Of a DNA stretch of 21,515 nucleotides, positions 8,673 through 19,681 are shown piece after piece. The notes under the pieces were generated by a model, which was given only the letters and a program-made list of their open reading frames with translations, was not told the DNA's origin and did no database searches. The stretch spans positions 1 through 21,515 of the forward strand of contig JAWQRM010000557.1 of NCBI GenBank assembly GCA_033557675.1, read 5' to 3'. The stretch comes from Coptodactyla brooksi. Lineage: Eukaryota; Arthropoda; Insecta; Coleoptera; Scarabaeidae. Within the stretch, counting starts at the first letter, position 1. Each line of letters opens with the position of its first letter. Made by a program: the position numbers and the translations under genes.

Positions 8673-9840
8673 TTAGAATTTACATTTCCTGAATAAAGTT
8701 GCCGATGAAATGGTTCGTTTCGAGCCTTCCTGTTTTGTCATTTTCCTTTTTTTCTCAGGTTTCACGACATCGTGTACGCGTCGTGAGCAGGGAAAGAAAG
8801 AAATGTTCAAGATTGCTGACTCATTTGTAGGTCGTTTCCAGCTTTGGCGATTTTTCATTTGTAACGTCTTTTCGCGCCGAGATCTAGTGTTCGTTTTCCG
8901 AACTCGACTTTTAACATCGTTATGTAGGTTTCGGCTGATGAGTGTGACGATCGTTCTACTGTCTCTATTTTGATCTTTGTTCTGGCGTCTTTTTTTCAAT
9001 TCGAACGACTTTCTTATTTTTGATTAGTCTCCTTCAAGTAGCTGTGTTGTCCACCTATTGTCCTTCTGTTGTTTATTAGCTCGTTAATTTGGGGAAATTG
9101 TTAATTTCAGTGTGTGCATAGGTTGGTATTAGTACTTCCTCTTTTCCAACTCTAGTATAAGCAGGTTTTCCTTCTGGGAAGCTCTCTTTTCTACGTCAGA
9201 TATGGCAGAGTGCTTTTGGCTGGTGCTGTCGTCGTATTCCAGACATAGAAGGCTGTGGAAGTGAGTATTTTGTCGAAAGTCTTGGAAGACGTTTCGAATC
9301 GCGTTGTTTACAAATTATCCACTTCATTCTTTCGAGTTGGGGACAATTCCTCGTTTTGGTATTTTGGTTTTGGATCCATTGAGGATCATGACGACTTCAT
9401 CTCGACCGTGCGTCGGATTTATCTATCTGCATCGTCGATTACTTTGGACCGCTTAACTTCTGAAGGTATGTGGAAGGGAAATATCTTTCTTTCTAAGGGA
9501 ATCCAGGTACATTTTTCTCCTAAGTGTCGTATTTTGTATTTTTCCTTAGGTCTTCTTTTTTGCGGCACCTTTTTGCGATATCTTGTTCCGACATCCTTTT
9601 TTGCACACCCTTACGTGGTGTTAGACGACATTTTGGATGCGTGGGTGTAGTTGTGCTTGTTTGTTGCCTCATCAAGCAACATCACACATGGACGAATTTC
9701 GATCCTCGTGCTGCATATGAGCGTTGGACAAACGTCAGCGTTTGGGCACACTAGGACATCGGTTACGTTGCAGTCCGTGGAGTTCGAGGAAACCCGGAGT
9801 GTTATCTACGGAAGATAAAGTTAATCGTCGAATATTTTGT
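8673..9840. other. GC-richer, coding-like block of unknown identity
   Basis: Composition shifts here from very AT-rich to mixed, and both strands show open stretches. The minus strand has a 108-codon open stretch at 8673-8999, very rich in Lys, Arg, Asn and Ser (for example RKTNTRSRREKTLQ). Other minus-strand readings at 9000-9700 are also lysine-rich, with sparse stops (PKPKYQNEELSPTRKNE). The plus strand has 131 codons at 9255-9650 rich in Phe, Ser and Val, which looks like the antisense of a basic protein. I recognise no domain. A decayed basic gag-like or ORF1-like protein on the minus strand is my best guess. It could also be a host pseudogene. Confidence 0.35.
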
Positions 9841-10026
9841 ACAAATCTTGGTTGTAATAATTTATTTTTTACCACTTACCTGTTTATTATTATCACAGTT
9901 GGCTTCCTGTTTGCTTTTCTGACATATTTTGATTATTGAGAATGAAGTTAACCTCACTTACTTATTTGTACCATTTTTACATTCAATTTCACTTTGCCGT
10001 TGCTGTAGTAGATAAAAGGTTGATAC

Positions 10027-10046
10027 TCTTTCTTCTTCTTCTTCTT
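10027..10046 (-). repeat. (GAA)n 3' tail of the RTE-like element
   Basis: A short GAA trinucleotide run (TTC on plus) immediately after the last coding codons of the RTE-like element. It marks that element's probable 3' end. Confidence 0.7.
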
Positions 10047-11310
10047 GTCTTTAGCCCGCGCTTACTTTGGATCAACTCCTAAGTCCGTACGCTGCTGTAG
10101 GTGCCAATGGTGGACGGGACGCCTTCTCCAGGGGAGTTTGTGTGGTAGTCGGCTCTCACTCATTCGGCAAACGTATCCAAACCAATGCAGTCGTCGTACC
10201 TGAATCTGCCCCTCTATTGTCGGTTGTTGCTGCATCACACTGCATTCGATTGGCCTCATTTCGAAGATGGTCTCGAAGTAAGACCCGTAAGATCAGACCC
10301 GTAGGCAATGCATTTGAAAGGTTTTAAGCTTGTCCGTATCTGATTTTAGTAGCGTCCAGGTTTTAGATCCATATAGCAAAATTGGCAGGATGAGTGTACG
10401 GAAGAACCGAACTTTCGTCTTGGCGGCGAAGTTGGTGCGTTTTCATAAGCACCACTTCAAGGAGGCGAATGCTGCTCTCGTTCGACCAATTTGACCGTGG
10501 ATCTCCGCAGTTACCGCAATTTTTTTCTCTTGTACCAAGGACCATAGGTACTTGAATTCTTGAACTTGCTCGATCTGAATGCCATCGAGATAAACAGTGG
10601 CCGGCGATCTATCCGTTGTTAGCACTTTCATTTTGAACTCTTCTGATAATTCGTTTCGGATTCGCACTTGACTCGATTACCAATGGCAGCTTGTTTGGAA
10701 GAAACAGATGATTTTTGGAAGGATGAGTTCAGTTTCCAGCGCCTTCCACAGTGCTGGCCAGTGGACGCAGTCAAAGACAGATTGAAGATCAATAAAGACA
10801 ATGACCGTTCGCTTCCCACATCAGATTCTTTCCTCAACCAGCTGACGGAGAGTAAATATCTGGTCAGTGCATCCGCGGTTCGCCCGAAAGCCCGCTTGTT
10901 CTTCCCCGCTGGTTTGTTCGCGATACTTCTCATGCCTTGAGTGGAGAACCTTGGTAAAGACTTTTCCAATGATGGAAAGCAGAATGATGCCCCGATAATT
11001 ATTGCAACTGCGACCGTTACGTTTCTTGTGTATAGGCACTACGATAGCCTTCTTCCGTGCAGAGGGCACTTGTTCGGCACGCTAGATTGCCATGCGGAAT
11101 TTGTGGAGACGATGAAGCAGGATGTCTCCTACAGCTTTAATTGCGTCTGCAGTAACCTCATTTATATCCTGACTTCGTCGTTTGTTAGTTCAGCATCAGA
11201 CATTGTGATCTCCGGTGGCTCAATATGTGGCGGTTGCACTGGTAGTCCCTATGGTTGGTCGTGGTTGTACAATTCCTCGAAGAACTGTCACTTGAAGAGA
11301 AAGTTGATTA
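10027..11310 (-). pseudogene. RTE-like non-LTR reverse transcriptase with internal deletion
   Basis: From 11310 downward: FFEELYNHDQP, IEPPEITMSDAE and TNDEVRI (linker before RT), IVVPIHKK near 11040, NNYRGIILLSIIGK, then EEQAGFRANRGCTDQIFTLR (10840-11000), all standard RT fingers. After a frameshifted motif A region (GSERSLSL, then FDCVHWPALW in another frame near 10755-10785), the sequence passes directly to VYLDGIQIEQVQEFKYL and EIHGQIGRTRAAFASLKWCL (10443-10600). Motif B and the YADD box are therefore missing, consistent with deletion of the palm. The tail (RRLHWFGYVCRMSESRLPHK, 10062-10190) is the conserved C-terminal HV.RM type segment. It ends next to a (GAA)n run at 10027-10046, a usual 3' end for RTE-like LINEs. 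It is inactive. The clade label is tentative; the RT call is firm. Confidence 0.85.
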
Positions 11311-11544
11311 CTCTGATTGGTAGAGTCAGATTGCTCGCTTACTCATTATTACGAGAATTATTGAGGTGGTTTGCATGCAAAATAGCTTATGTTTTGCTAT
11401 ATTTACGTTTATTGACGTCTAATTTTTGTTTGACGTTACCTTAAAGGGATCAACTTCCGAACGTATTCTATTACGTTCAAGATACGGGCGACATCTGTTG
11501 GCGTAGCGGTGAGAATTATATCTGCGAGTGAGTTTAAGGAAAGA

Positions 11545-12493
11545 TTTCTTTTATTACTATTGTTCTTGAAGAATTAAAAATCCCAAATAAATTAATTCGC
11601 ATGGTAGGAATGACCCTAGATAACAGAGAACAGAGTATTGGTTGTGGGCAACGTGTCGGACATGTTCAATGCAGGGAGAGTATTAAGACAGGGAGATCTA
11701 TTGTCGGCATGTTTATTTAATTTAGTAGTAAAAAAGACAATCAGAGAGTCAGGAATAAAAACAAATGAAACGATATATCAGCAAACCTGCCAAAGGTTAG
11801 CCTATGCGAACGATATTGCAGTGATTGCAAGAATAAAAAAAAATCTTAAAACGGCATTAAGTAAGATAGAGGAAAACGGAAGGTTGAGAGAATAAAGAAT
11901 ATTGAAAGATTCAAAAATACACGTTTGAAAAGATTGACAAATTTAACTATGCGGGAGTAACAATAACTGAGAGTCGTCAAGAGAGAACAGAAATGCAGGA
12001 AAGAATAGTGAAAGGGCAAAAATGTTTGGGGGAAATAAATCGAATGCTGAAATCAAAAAATGTATAAAAAAATGCAAAAGAAAGAATATATAGGACAGTC
12101 GTCAGAACCACGGTGACATATGGATGTGAAACAGGGAAACTGAATGCAAGAAAAAAAGAAACACTTTAGAGAATGCAAGAAAACTATGGAGAAGAAGAAC
12201 AAACTATGAACTAAAATGCCTATATACGAAACCCCTTACAAACCAAATTATAAGAAGCCGATTAAGATGGTTGGGGCACGTGACAAGGATGAGAGAAGAG
12301 AGGTCGACAAAGCAAGTCCCAACAAGAGGAGTGATCGGAAGAAGAGGCAGGGGTATACCTCGAACTACATGGATTCAGGCAGCAAAACAAGATCTGGAGT
12401 TGATAGAATCTCGCACTGAGAAGAGCTCACAGGATATAAAAAGCAGTGGAGATAAATATGTAACCAAGCCATGGGCCTGTAAGGCCTCTTGAG
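11545..12493 (+). pseudogene. LINE reverse transcriptase fragment, YADD mutated to YAND
   Basis: This starts inside the RT palm: IPNKLIRMVGMTLDNREQS (near 11578-11635), then VVGNVSDMFN, RQGDLLSACLFNLVV (motif B, near 11686-11730) and LAYANDIAVIAR (motif C, 11797-11832). The normally invariant second-to-last Asp of YADD is Asn (codon 11809-11811), so the polymerase would be dead. After frame breaks around 11895-12190, the C-terminal segment is readable: RSRLRWLGHVTRMREERSTK (near 12250-12310), GRRGRGIPRTTWIQAAKQDL (near 12330-12390) and a tail ending at the TGA at 12490-12492. It lacks the endonuclease and RT fingers, so it is 5' truncated like most LINE copies. It lies head to head with the minus-strand RTE-like element, about 235 bp away. 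Sequence details differ from that neighbour, so it is a separate family. Confidence 0.85.
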
Positions 12494-12890
12494 CTATATA
12501 AATATAAAAAATTGTCCTTGATTACTGAAACATTTTGTTGACTTTGCTTTGTAATATGTGTTGTCTTGGTTCTCTTGGAAGGAGGTATTTTCTTTAACCA
12601 TCACAGACGTTTCGTGTTCGTCGTCGGTTCAGGTGAATTACGCATACAGGGGTATTTTACGAGAACGTTGCGCTCACACTTCATCCCTTAATCTAGAACC
12701 TACCCCTTCTCCACAATGCGGGACCGGAGCCCAGGTTTACCGTGTGTAATCCAGCGTTTGTCGTCCTCCAAGGGAGGAGGCCTTGTCATTGTGTCAGTAT
12801 TTTGGGGAGGCTCGGGTGTTCCGGTAGTGTGCTCCGTAGTGTGCGTCACACCTTGTTGATAATTGTTTGTTCGACTAAGATGTAAGAATT
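12494..12890. other. GC-richer unassigned block
   Basis: Following the LINE fragment, roughly 12580-12860 is less AT-rich, with ccaagggaggaggcc and gggaccggagccc-type words. The 63-codon open stretch at 12558-12749 on plus has no recognisable motif. It could be a repeat fragment or part of a longer non-coding element. I cannot assign it. Confidence 0.35.
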
Positions 12891-13979
12891 ACAATATTTT
12901 CATAAACATTATTTTAAAAGTAGCAGAGCGCAACTACTGCATTTGAAATGTTTCTATAAAATTCGTTTCTGCAGCAATTACAATGTGAACTACATGTCTT
13001 AATAATTTCGCTGTGTCTTATTGAAAAATCACACACAAAATATATATAATGTAATAATGTGCGTTCGAAATTGAAAATTTGAATTTTGAATATAAATTTG
13101 AATGAAAAAAATATTTGTACGTACTCACGTGCAAAATGTATTTGACTAAATGCGAAGGAAGTCGAATTAACACATCACCCAGATCGTTCTTGTATTGTAA
13201 GTAACTTAACAAAATCCGAAGTGAACTTATAAAATGCATTTAAACTGCTAGTAATTGCTCATTTCAATCTGCTAAAGCGTGTCAAACGAAGATAATTGAT
13301 AAATCATTCGTAAAATGAGATCGTAAGCGAGAAACGTACTACCAAGGCAAGATCAAGTTTATGAACTGATAACATTGTGACATATATTTATTATACTAAT
13401 TATTATACCTTCGTATTGATACTCATACGAACTAGATTATAGATGTTTTTCTTTTTGTTATTTTTTATGTATTACTAAATACGTAAATACTAAATAATCG
13501 CGACGAATACCACTCTTGCATATTATTTCTGAAATAATACCATTCTTACTAACTGTCTTTGGATTAAAAATCCATTGATAAAAATGAAAAAAATGTCAAG
13601 GCAGACATTCTCTAATTCTCATATGAACAGATAATACACGTTTAGTTAAGCTCTTTTGCCTTCTCTTTATACGTAATTTGAATGTATAGAGAAATGTTAA
13701 CGATTTTCAATCATTTTTCCACAACCTTTCGCTTGCAATATTTGTTATTAGATTTTAACTTTTAAATGCTATTTTGAACGCTTTCTGATAAAATGTAGAT
13801 AATATATATCAGCATATTTTCGGCTATGTCGTAAATCGTAAAAGTTGAAGGAGAAGCGCTGCGCGTCTCTACGTGAACTAATAATTACATATCAATACCT
13901 GACCGACAACTTTTGTTAGTTATACTTCAAAATATTGTTCTCGTTTTTAATCAGGATATTATATATTCTTAAGATATTA
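12891..13979. other. AT-rich stretch without recognisable genes
   Basis: No coding similarity seen. It may include the 3' untranslated end of the I-clade element whose RNase H ends at 13980 on the minus strand, but no tail repeat or target duplication could be fixed. Confidence 0.45.
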
Positions 13980-16900
13980 TCAGAAGAACAAAAAAATAGT
14001 GCTCACCAAGAAACTTGCTAATTTTACTGACCTATCAAGTTCCTCATTAGGACGAATATTGGAGTGACCTTTTATCCAATAGAAGCTCAGCTGTACTCCA
14101 TTACATTTTAGTCTACCATATGCTTCCAGAATCTTGGTAATCATGGGATAATACGTCATCCAATGTTTTCGATGTTGTAGGTCTTGCAAAACACTCTGTG
14201 AATCGAACATAATTGCTACTTTGGAGTAGCAATTAATATTGCTTCGGCGGAAAAAATTGTCAAGTTATCGTTAAACTTCCATAACCCTTAAACATAACCT
14301 ATTATGTTCCTCATACCACGCACAACCACAACCACTGGGGGACAATCAATGTGTCTGGAATGCTTTCTAGAGTTGATAAAAAAAAACCTGAGTGTCATTC
14401 AAGCTGTATCTTGTGCAAGATGGAAAGCATATGCGTAGTGCGTCATTGTATTCAAAATAATTCATTTTTGGTGTTTCTAGTGTGCTTAAAATGCTGTCAT
14501 ACCTTGATAAATACCTATAAGCTGTCCCTATAGGTAGCGATGTTTTATGTACCCAATAATGGTGAGTAAGATTCAAAGCTGCAAATTGGCGAGTTTTCCA
14601 GATTGCTCTATTTGCGGTCGTGGTTTTCAGTTTCAGTGTATATTTTGCGGCTAAATACTGACGACGAACTTTTAACGGAGGTTCATTACTTTCCACATGC
14701 AGTGACTATAGGAGTAGATTTCATTGCACCTACACATATACGTATCGCTTTATTTTGCAGAATGCCAATTCGTTTTAATTGTTTTCTGCTTGCCGATCCA
14801 TATACAATACTTCCAAAATCCAATTGTGATCGGATGTACGCATTATAAAAAAAAATTACTCATTTTTGCATCCGCCCCCATCTAATCTTTGTAATCATTC
14901 ATAAAATATTAAAGAACCTTTCACTCTTACTAATAATATGCACTATATGATTGGTCTATTTTAATTTATTATCCATCAGGATATCTAGGTATTTCACCGT
15001 TTCCTTGATAGCTAGTTCAATATTTTCCAAGGTAATGTTATTTGTAGGAAGGTTCCCATGTCTAGAAAAGAAAACTGCCGCTGATTTTGTATTAGACAGT
15101 TCAAGGCCATTATCATTTAACCATTCACTCGTAGCATCCGTTGCTACCGATAGATTACTTATCAATCGTGCCTTGCGCTTGTCAGACGATACAATACATA
15201 TATCGTCTGCGTATTGAATCGTTGTAATGTGATTCTCAAATTGTTTGTGAAAATCCACTGTACATAGATTAAACATAATAGGACTCAACATTGATCCCTA
15301 TGGTAGACCAATATATACATTTCTGGGTCCAATAAGCTGGTTCTTCTCATTTCTAACATATAATAACCGTACGGTCTCTTAATATATTAACAATATTTCT
15401 CGTAATTTTATGTGGTAAATTCATCTTTACTAGTTTACCCTCCAATATATCCAGGTCTACTGTATTATGTGCTCCTTGTATATCAAGGAAAATGCTACCT
15501 GTATATTTATTATTTGTCATTCCTATTTGTACTACTGTGGCTAGATCTACTATAGCGTCTGTTGTTCCTTTCCTTTTCCGGAAGCCGTATTGTTGCTCTG
15601 TTAGAATATTTTTTCCTCTATCCACCACTCTAATCTAGTCTTAATCATCATTTCGTAGGTTTTTAATATACAAGATAATAAAGATATTAGTCGATAGGAA
15701 TTGAAATTCACAGGGTGAGCATTAGGTTTTAAAATAGGGACCACAATGACATTTTTCAATTCCGGAAATTCTGCGCCATCTGTCCACACTGCATAATATA
15801 TTGATATAATATTGAATAATAATTTAGCCTCGATCGGTAAATATTGCAGCATTGGATAAGAAATATTATCCGTACCTGGAGCACTTTCTTTTTGTCTATT
15901 TACAGCTTTCTCGAATTCGTTTATTAGAAATGGTTTGCCTAAAAAGTGAATCGTACTTTCCGGTTCTATCGCAAAATTCCATTATAGAGCTCTCATTCCT
16001 GTTGTCACTTGGCGTGTTTTGATTTAGATTATTGGAAAATTCTCTCCATCCATTTTGTTTTTTCCCTTTAAGAAATCGTTTAGCGTAAGCAAAGATTTCT
16101 TGACACTTAATATAATTTTCTAGAATAGATTCTTCTTTATATTGCTTTAACATTTTTCTTCTTTCCTCTACCACCTTAAAATATTCTTCATCCCACCACG
16201 GTGGAAGAGGCTCCGTTTTCGTTTTAAACGGTTTCCTGATTTTAAAATTCTCACTAGCAGCCCTGTCTACGATGTTCATCAAGTATGTTAATTCTTCCTG
16301 CGCTCTATATAAATGTGTATTTGAATTAAATTCCAATTGAATGGAATTTTTATATAATAATAATTTTATTGGTTCGATTTTCCATTTCCTGTATGGGTAT
16401 ACAGTTGTAATATAAGCTTATAATTTTTATAAGAATAGGAAAATGATCTGAACTATACGAATATTCCAATACACACCAGTTTAATATCATGGCTACTTCG
16501 GGGGAAGTTATAGGACTGCCATCATTCATATAAACTAATTCTTGCATATCTATGGTTTTCAATAAAATATTGCCTGCATTATTAATTTTTGCCGATCCAA
16601 GGGCGTAGTGGTGTGCGTTAAAGTCCCCACATATTATACACGGGGAAGGAATTTGTGAAAAAAGGAATACATAATCTTCTGTGTTTAATTCAGCTTGAAT
16701 TGGTCTCGCTTGAATTCTATTGAATATATACTCACAATGAATACATTTATTTGTGGAAGGTATGCGCCAATTATATTTACATTGTTAAATTTTGACTTAA
16801 ACTTAATAGGAGAGTATTTAATATTTTATCAAAATGGCTACACCGCCATAACCATCACTTCTATCATCTCTGCTTATATTACAGCCTCTAAATGAAATTG

Positions 16901-17042
16901 TATCTGTTTGTTTATACCATGTTTCACTAATTAGTACTATATCTATGTTTTCGTAGATATTCAACAGTTTTTGTAGATTTCCTTTTTTGGACTTTGCTGA
17001 CTGAACATTCCATAGTAATATTCTTAATTCTAAGTTCGCCAT
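13980..17042 (-). pseudogene. I-clade ORF2: endonuclease, reverse transcriptase, RNase H, broken
   Basis: The start is the ATG at 17040-17042, just after an in-frame stop. The endonuclease shows LRILLWNVQSAKS, IDIVLISETWYKQTD and DRSDGYGGVAILIK (16818-17042), then CGDFNAHHYALGSAK (near 16590-16645) and SDHFPILI (near 16430-16455), all AP-endonuclease motifs. The RT shows a FKTKTEPLPPWWDEEYFK linker (16170-16230), NSYRLISLLSCILKTYE (near 15645-15700), QYGFRKRKGTTDAIVDLA (near 15540-15595), motif A FLDIQGAHNTV and motif C QYADDICIVSS with YADD intact at 15202-15213. A thumb follows (LKVRRQYLAAKYTLKLK, near 14620-14680). RNase H shows SAEAILIAT, DSQSVLQDL (near 14180-14210) and WIKGHSNIRPNEELD (near 14030-14075). 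At least six frame breaks or stops separate these. RNase H motif 1 was not found with confidence. Confidence 0.88.
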
Positions 17043-17818
17043 TTATTGTAAATAAAGTTTGATTAAAAAGGAACATTGAGTGAATTCTGAATATTCTTCA
17101 GCACGATTCTTCAGCACGATTATCTGCCGATTCTGACAGCAATTTTGGTAAGCTTAGTACCTTGGAATCTAAAGTTCTATGAACTTGGGCAGCAACTATC
17201 TCTTTCTTACGGTGTACTTCAAAAGACTCATGATTTCCTAACAATCTGTCATTCTCTGTAGTGCTTCCTCTGCTTCCCCTTCTACCCTGTTTTTTCGTTT
17301 GCATTGGAAATATTTAATTTCATCCGTAGTGAAAAATATTCTAAAATTATTTTGTTTAAACTGAACTAGAGTCGAGTCTGGGTCTTGGGTCTTGGTTATT
17401 GAGGACATAACTGTTGAAACTCAATCGTTTTATACTCCCGAGTGTAGATATAAATGATTCCACAATAACATTGGAACTTAAATACACGCATATTCTGTTA
17501 TTAGAAACTCTAGATGCAAATATCACATTCTTAGGTTCAACTTTTTCACCTACACCAATAACGTAGTGGTTTTTCTCAGTATTGTCTATCGCATCTAGAA
17601 TAATTGCTTGATCTCGTTCTGGGAAAATTAATTTCGCTTTATTGGTAACTTTTAAAACGGAAGCAAATGACTTTGCGTTAGAATGATCCGTGTTTTCCAC
17701 GGATGGATAAACTACTTTCAGTACACAACTCCATGTCTAGATTACCACAATCCACAGCAGTTTCTAGACTGTCGCTAAAATCTACCCTAGCACCTTCCTT
17801 GTCCGACTCATTCATCAT
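17043..17818 (-). pseudogene. I-clade ORF1 (gag-like nucleic-acid-binding protein), broken
   Basis: I take the start as the double ATG at 17813-17818 (MMNESDKEGARVDFSDSLET). The reading continues through LDMELCTESSLSI and then needs one frameshift near 17700 to join NAKSFASVLK. The conserved core follows: NVIFASRVSNNRICVYLS (near 17465-17550), IVESFISTLGSIKRLSF, as in insect I-type gag proteins. A deletion then appears to join NNQDPRPRL (near 17380-17400) directly to FRIFFTTDEIKYFQCKRKN (near 17290-17350). The last piece is the lead-in to a CCHC zinc knuckle whose remaining Cys and His residues are absent. A 13 bp tandem duplication lies at 17093-17118. The protein would coat element RNA. This copy could not do so normally without its knuckles. 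Confidence 0.75.
17093..17118. repeat. 13 bp tandem duplication
   Basis: attcttcagcacg is repeated twice in direct tandem inside the I-element ORF1/ORF2 junction. It is a local replication slip in this copy. Confidence 0.85.
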
Positions 17819-18544
17819 AAAATCGCTAGCTTATCTTAGGCCACGTACGAACCCTTCCACTCACCTTGCGCCTGGAGTATACGCACTTAACCCTATCAAA
17901 ACTAAATGAACCAGAAAAACATACCTTGTAATTAAAACAAATAGACAATTCTCAATGATTTCAGCGTACTATAACCTTAACTAAGCCACTTAACTTAACC
18001 AAGATCCTTCTCTGAAAAGATTGTTCATCAATATTCAGGATTCACTCACTATATTCACGAACAAAAACCAGTCACCAGAAACACGTGTGTTCAACTCGCC
18101 GGTACATTGCGAACTGAAGAAAGGCCTTATAAAAGAGAATTTCTTCAATCAACCTTTGCAGATTTTTACACGAACACGCTCGATTCAAATGCTTTTGCAC
18201 GTTTAAAATAATGTTTCAGCTTTATCGAATTCAATAATGCATTAAAAATAAACCATTCAGCGAAAAGATGAGTTGAAATACCTAGATAATACACTTGTTA
18301 TTTCTATGCTTAGAATAGAAAATGGGCCGTATGTGTTTTTACCACCAGGGTTCTTTAATTTAAGGTCTACAGTTTTCAACATAGTTGACATTGTAGCTTA
18401 AAATACTTAGTAGGTCACTGAGCACGCGGTCCACAACATAAAAATACTCCCTTTCTCATGAAATAAGTAGTACATTTTCCTGTTATTTTAAATTTCGTTC
18501 AACCGCATTATTAGCTTACAATTACTGTTATCTTGTCCTTAAGC
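17819..18544. other. Possible 5' untranslated region of the I-clade LINE, then unassigned
   Basis: No gene recognised. By position the first part should include the LINE 5' UTR and internal promoter, but no start consensus or target duplication could be identified. Open stretches on plus at 17703-17909 and 18021-18206 have no family resemblance. Confidence 0.4.
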
Positions 18545-18546
18545 TA

Positions 18547-18603
18547 ACAAACATCTCAAGCACAACAACACTGTGTTTATACTCAACATACGTTTCGATT
18601 TAC
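18547..18603 (+). repeat. Solitary arm related to the 19682-19796 palindrome
   Basis: About 57 bp similar in direct orientation to 19682-19739 and in inverted orientation to 19741-19796. The shared words are acaaa.a.ctcaa, actcaacata.gtttcg and cgtttcgattta against cggttta. It is preceded by TA at 18545-18546. Confidence 0.7.
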
Positions 18604-18869
18604 CTGTTTAAATTTCGATTTAGCAGTTCATTAAATTCCCCTGTGATAAAACTACTAAAGGATTAGCTAGTATCTAAAACGTTCGATTTTAAAGTAGCTT
18701 TTACTAGCAATTAAAAGTCGGTTAGACAATCCAAAAGATAAAATAGATTTAAAAGACAAATCGAGGATTTATAAAGTCACTTGCACAACTTGCGATAAAA
18801 CTTACATTAGATAAACGCATTAACCCTTAAAATTAGTTACGAGGTGTGTCAGTTACGAGTTTGAACTTG

Positions 18870-19435
18870 CTAGAGTCATTCGTTTACCCTTAGGCTTGGG
18901 CTCACTTGAGATCAGTGCAACGGGAAGTTTTGCAAAACTTCAACAGGCCTACGGAGACAATGTTTTTGAAGGGTCCAGGTTTTTAGATGGTTTAAGACGA
19001 ACCATCGGAAGTACGGAAGATCTTCATCTTCAAGAACAGATGAAAATGCCAATAGAATCCGGGATCTTGTACTTTCAGATCGTCAGTTGACGGTCAGAAT
19101 GATCGGGGAGAAGCTAAATTTGACTTAGCACTTGAGCATTTGACTTTATCACTGCTCTACAGATTTTAACCAATGAATTGGGGATAAAAAAATCTGCGCA
19201 AAATTGATTCCAAAAAATCTTTCGTAGCAACAGGACACCAGGAGAGAAAAATACATTAAATTTTTGGAATCGATTGAAAGTGATCTCTATTTTGTGAAAC
19301 GTGTCACTACTGGTCACGAGTCTTGGGTGTTTAAGTACGGAATGAGCACGAAATGGCACGCTTCAACGTCAATATCGTTGAAGCTACTTTATCGTTCGTT
19401 TGTTTTCATTGTTTCAAATGAAAACTTGCATTCTA
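18870..19435 (+). pseudogene. Mariner-type transposase remnant, second catalytic Asp changed to His
   Basis: Reading across frames: SFAKLQQAYGDNVFEGSRF (near 18926-18980) and DENANRIRDLVLSDRQLTVR (near 19037-19096), then MIGEKLNL, which are the paired helix-turn-helix regions of mariner transposases. QILTNELGIKKICAKLIPKN follows (near 19155-19218, frame-shifted). The catalytic-domain entry ESIESDLYFVKRV leads to TGHESWVFKYGMSTKWHAS (near 19309-19365), where the family has TGDESW. The catalytic Asp codon is CAC (His) at 19315-19317. After about 19380 I can no longer follow the family and did not find the third catalytic residue or the HHDNA-type motif, so the C-terminal half is deleted or too diverged. 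Several frameshifts and stops also inactivate it. Confidence 0.85.
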
Positions 19436-19681
19436 CCTAATTTGCAATATTTTACGACAGCACGAAATTCAAGTATAAGGTGGTTTCAACAATAACACAA
19501 CACGCAATTGCCAAATGTTCACTGAAACTTTTGAAAAAGTCTCACAATCACGTATTCTTGCCAATGCGAATTGTTTTCTACAGTAACAGTAAGAAATAAA
19601 CTTTATTGTAATCTGAATCTTGACTCAAATTTGCGTTTAAAATTAAGTACAACTGAACCTGATCTCGTTTCACTAGAATTA

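Larger units (their letters stand above)
13980..17818 (-). mobile_element. Nearly complete I-clade LINE (ORF1 + ORF2)
   Basis: All expected parts of an I-factor-like LINE are present in order on the minus strand: a gag-like ORF1, AP-type endonuclease, reverse transcriptase and RNase H, over about 3.8 kb. Full-length I-type LINEs are commonly somewhat longer, so internal deletions are expected, and one is visible in ORF1. The 5' untranslated region should lie above 17818 and the 3' end below 13980. Neither boundary is defined. Stops and frameshifts in both ORFs make it non-autonomous. Confidence 0.85.

Noticed and set aside
9255..9650. 131-codon open stretch on plus as a host gene
   Set aside because: Phe/Val/Ser-rich text looks like the antisense of a basic sequence, with no motif, signal or splice pattern I could support; kept only as part of an unassigned block.
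10067..11444. Plus-strand open stretches of 86, 90 and 167 codons
   Set aside because: They are antisense to the clear minus-strand RTE-like reverse transcriptase.
19440..19620. C-terminal catalytic motif of mariner transposase
   Set aside because: I looked for the HHDNA-type motif and third catalytic residue in all plus frames and found no convincing match.
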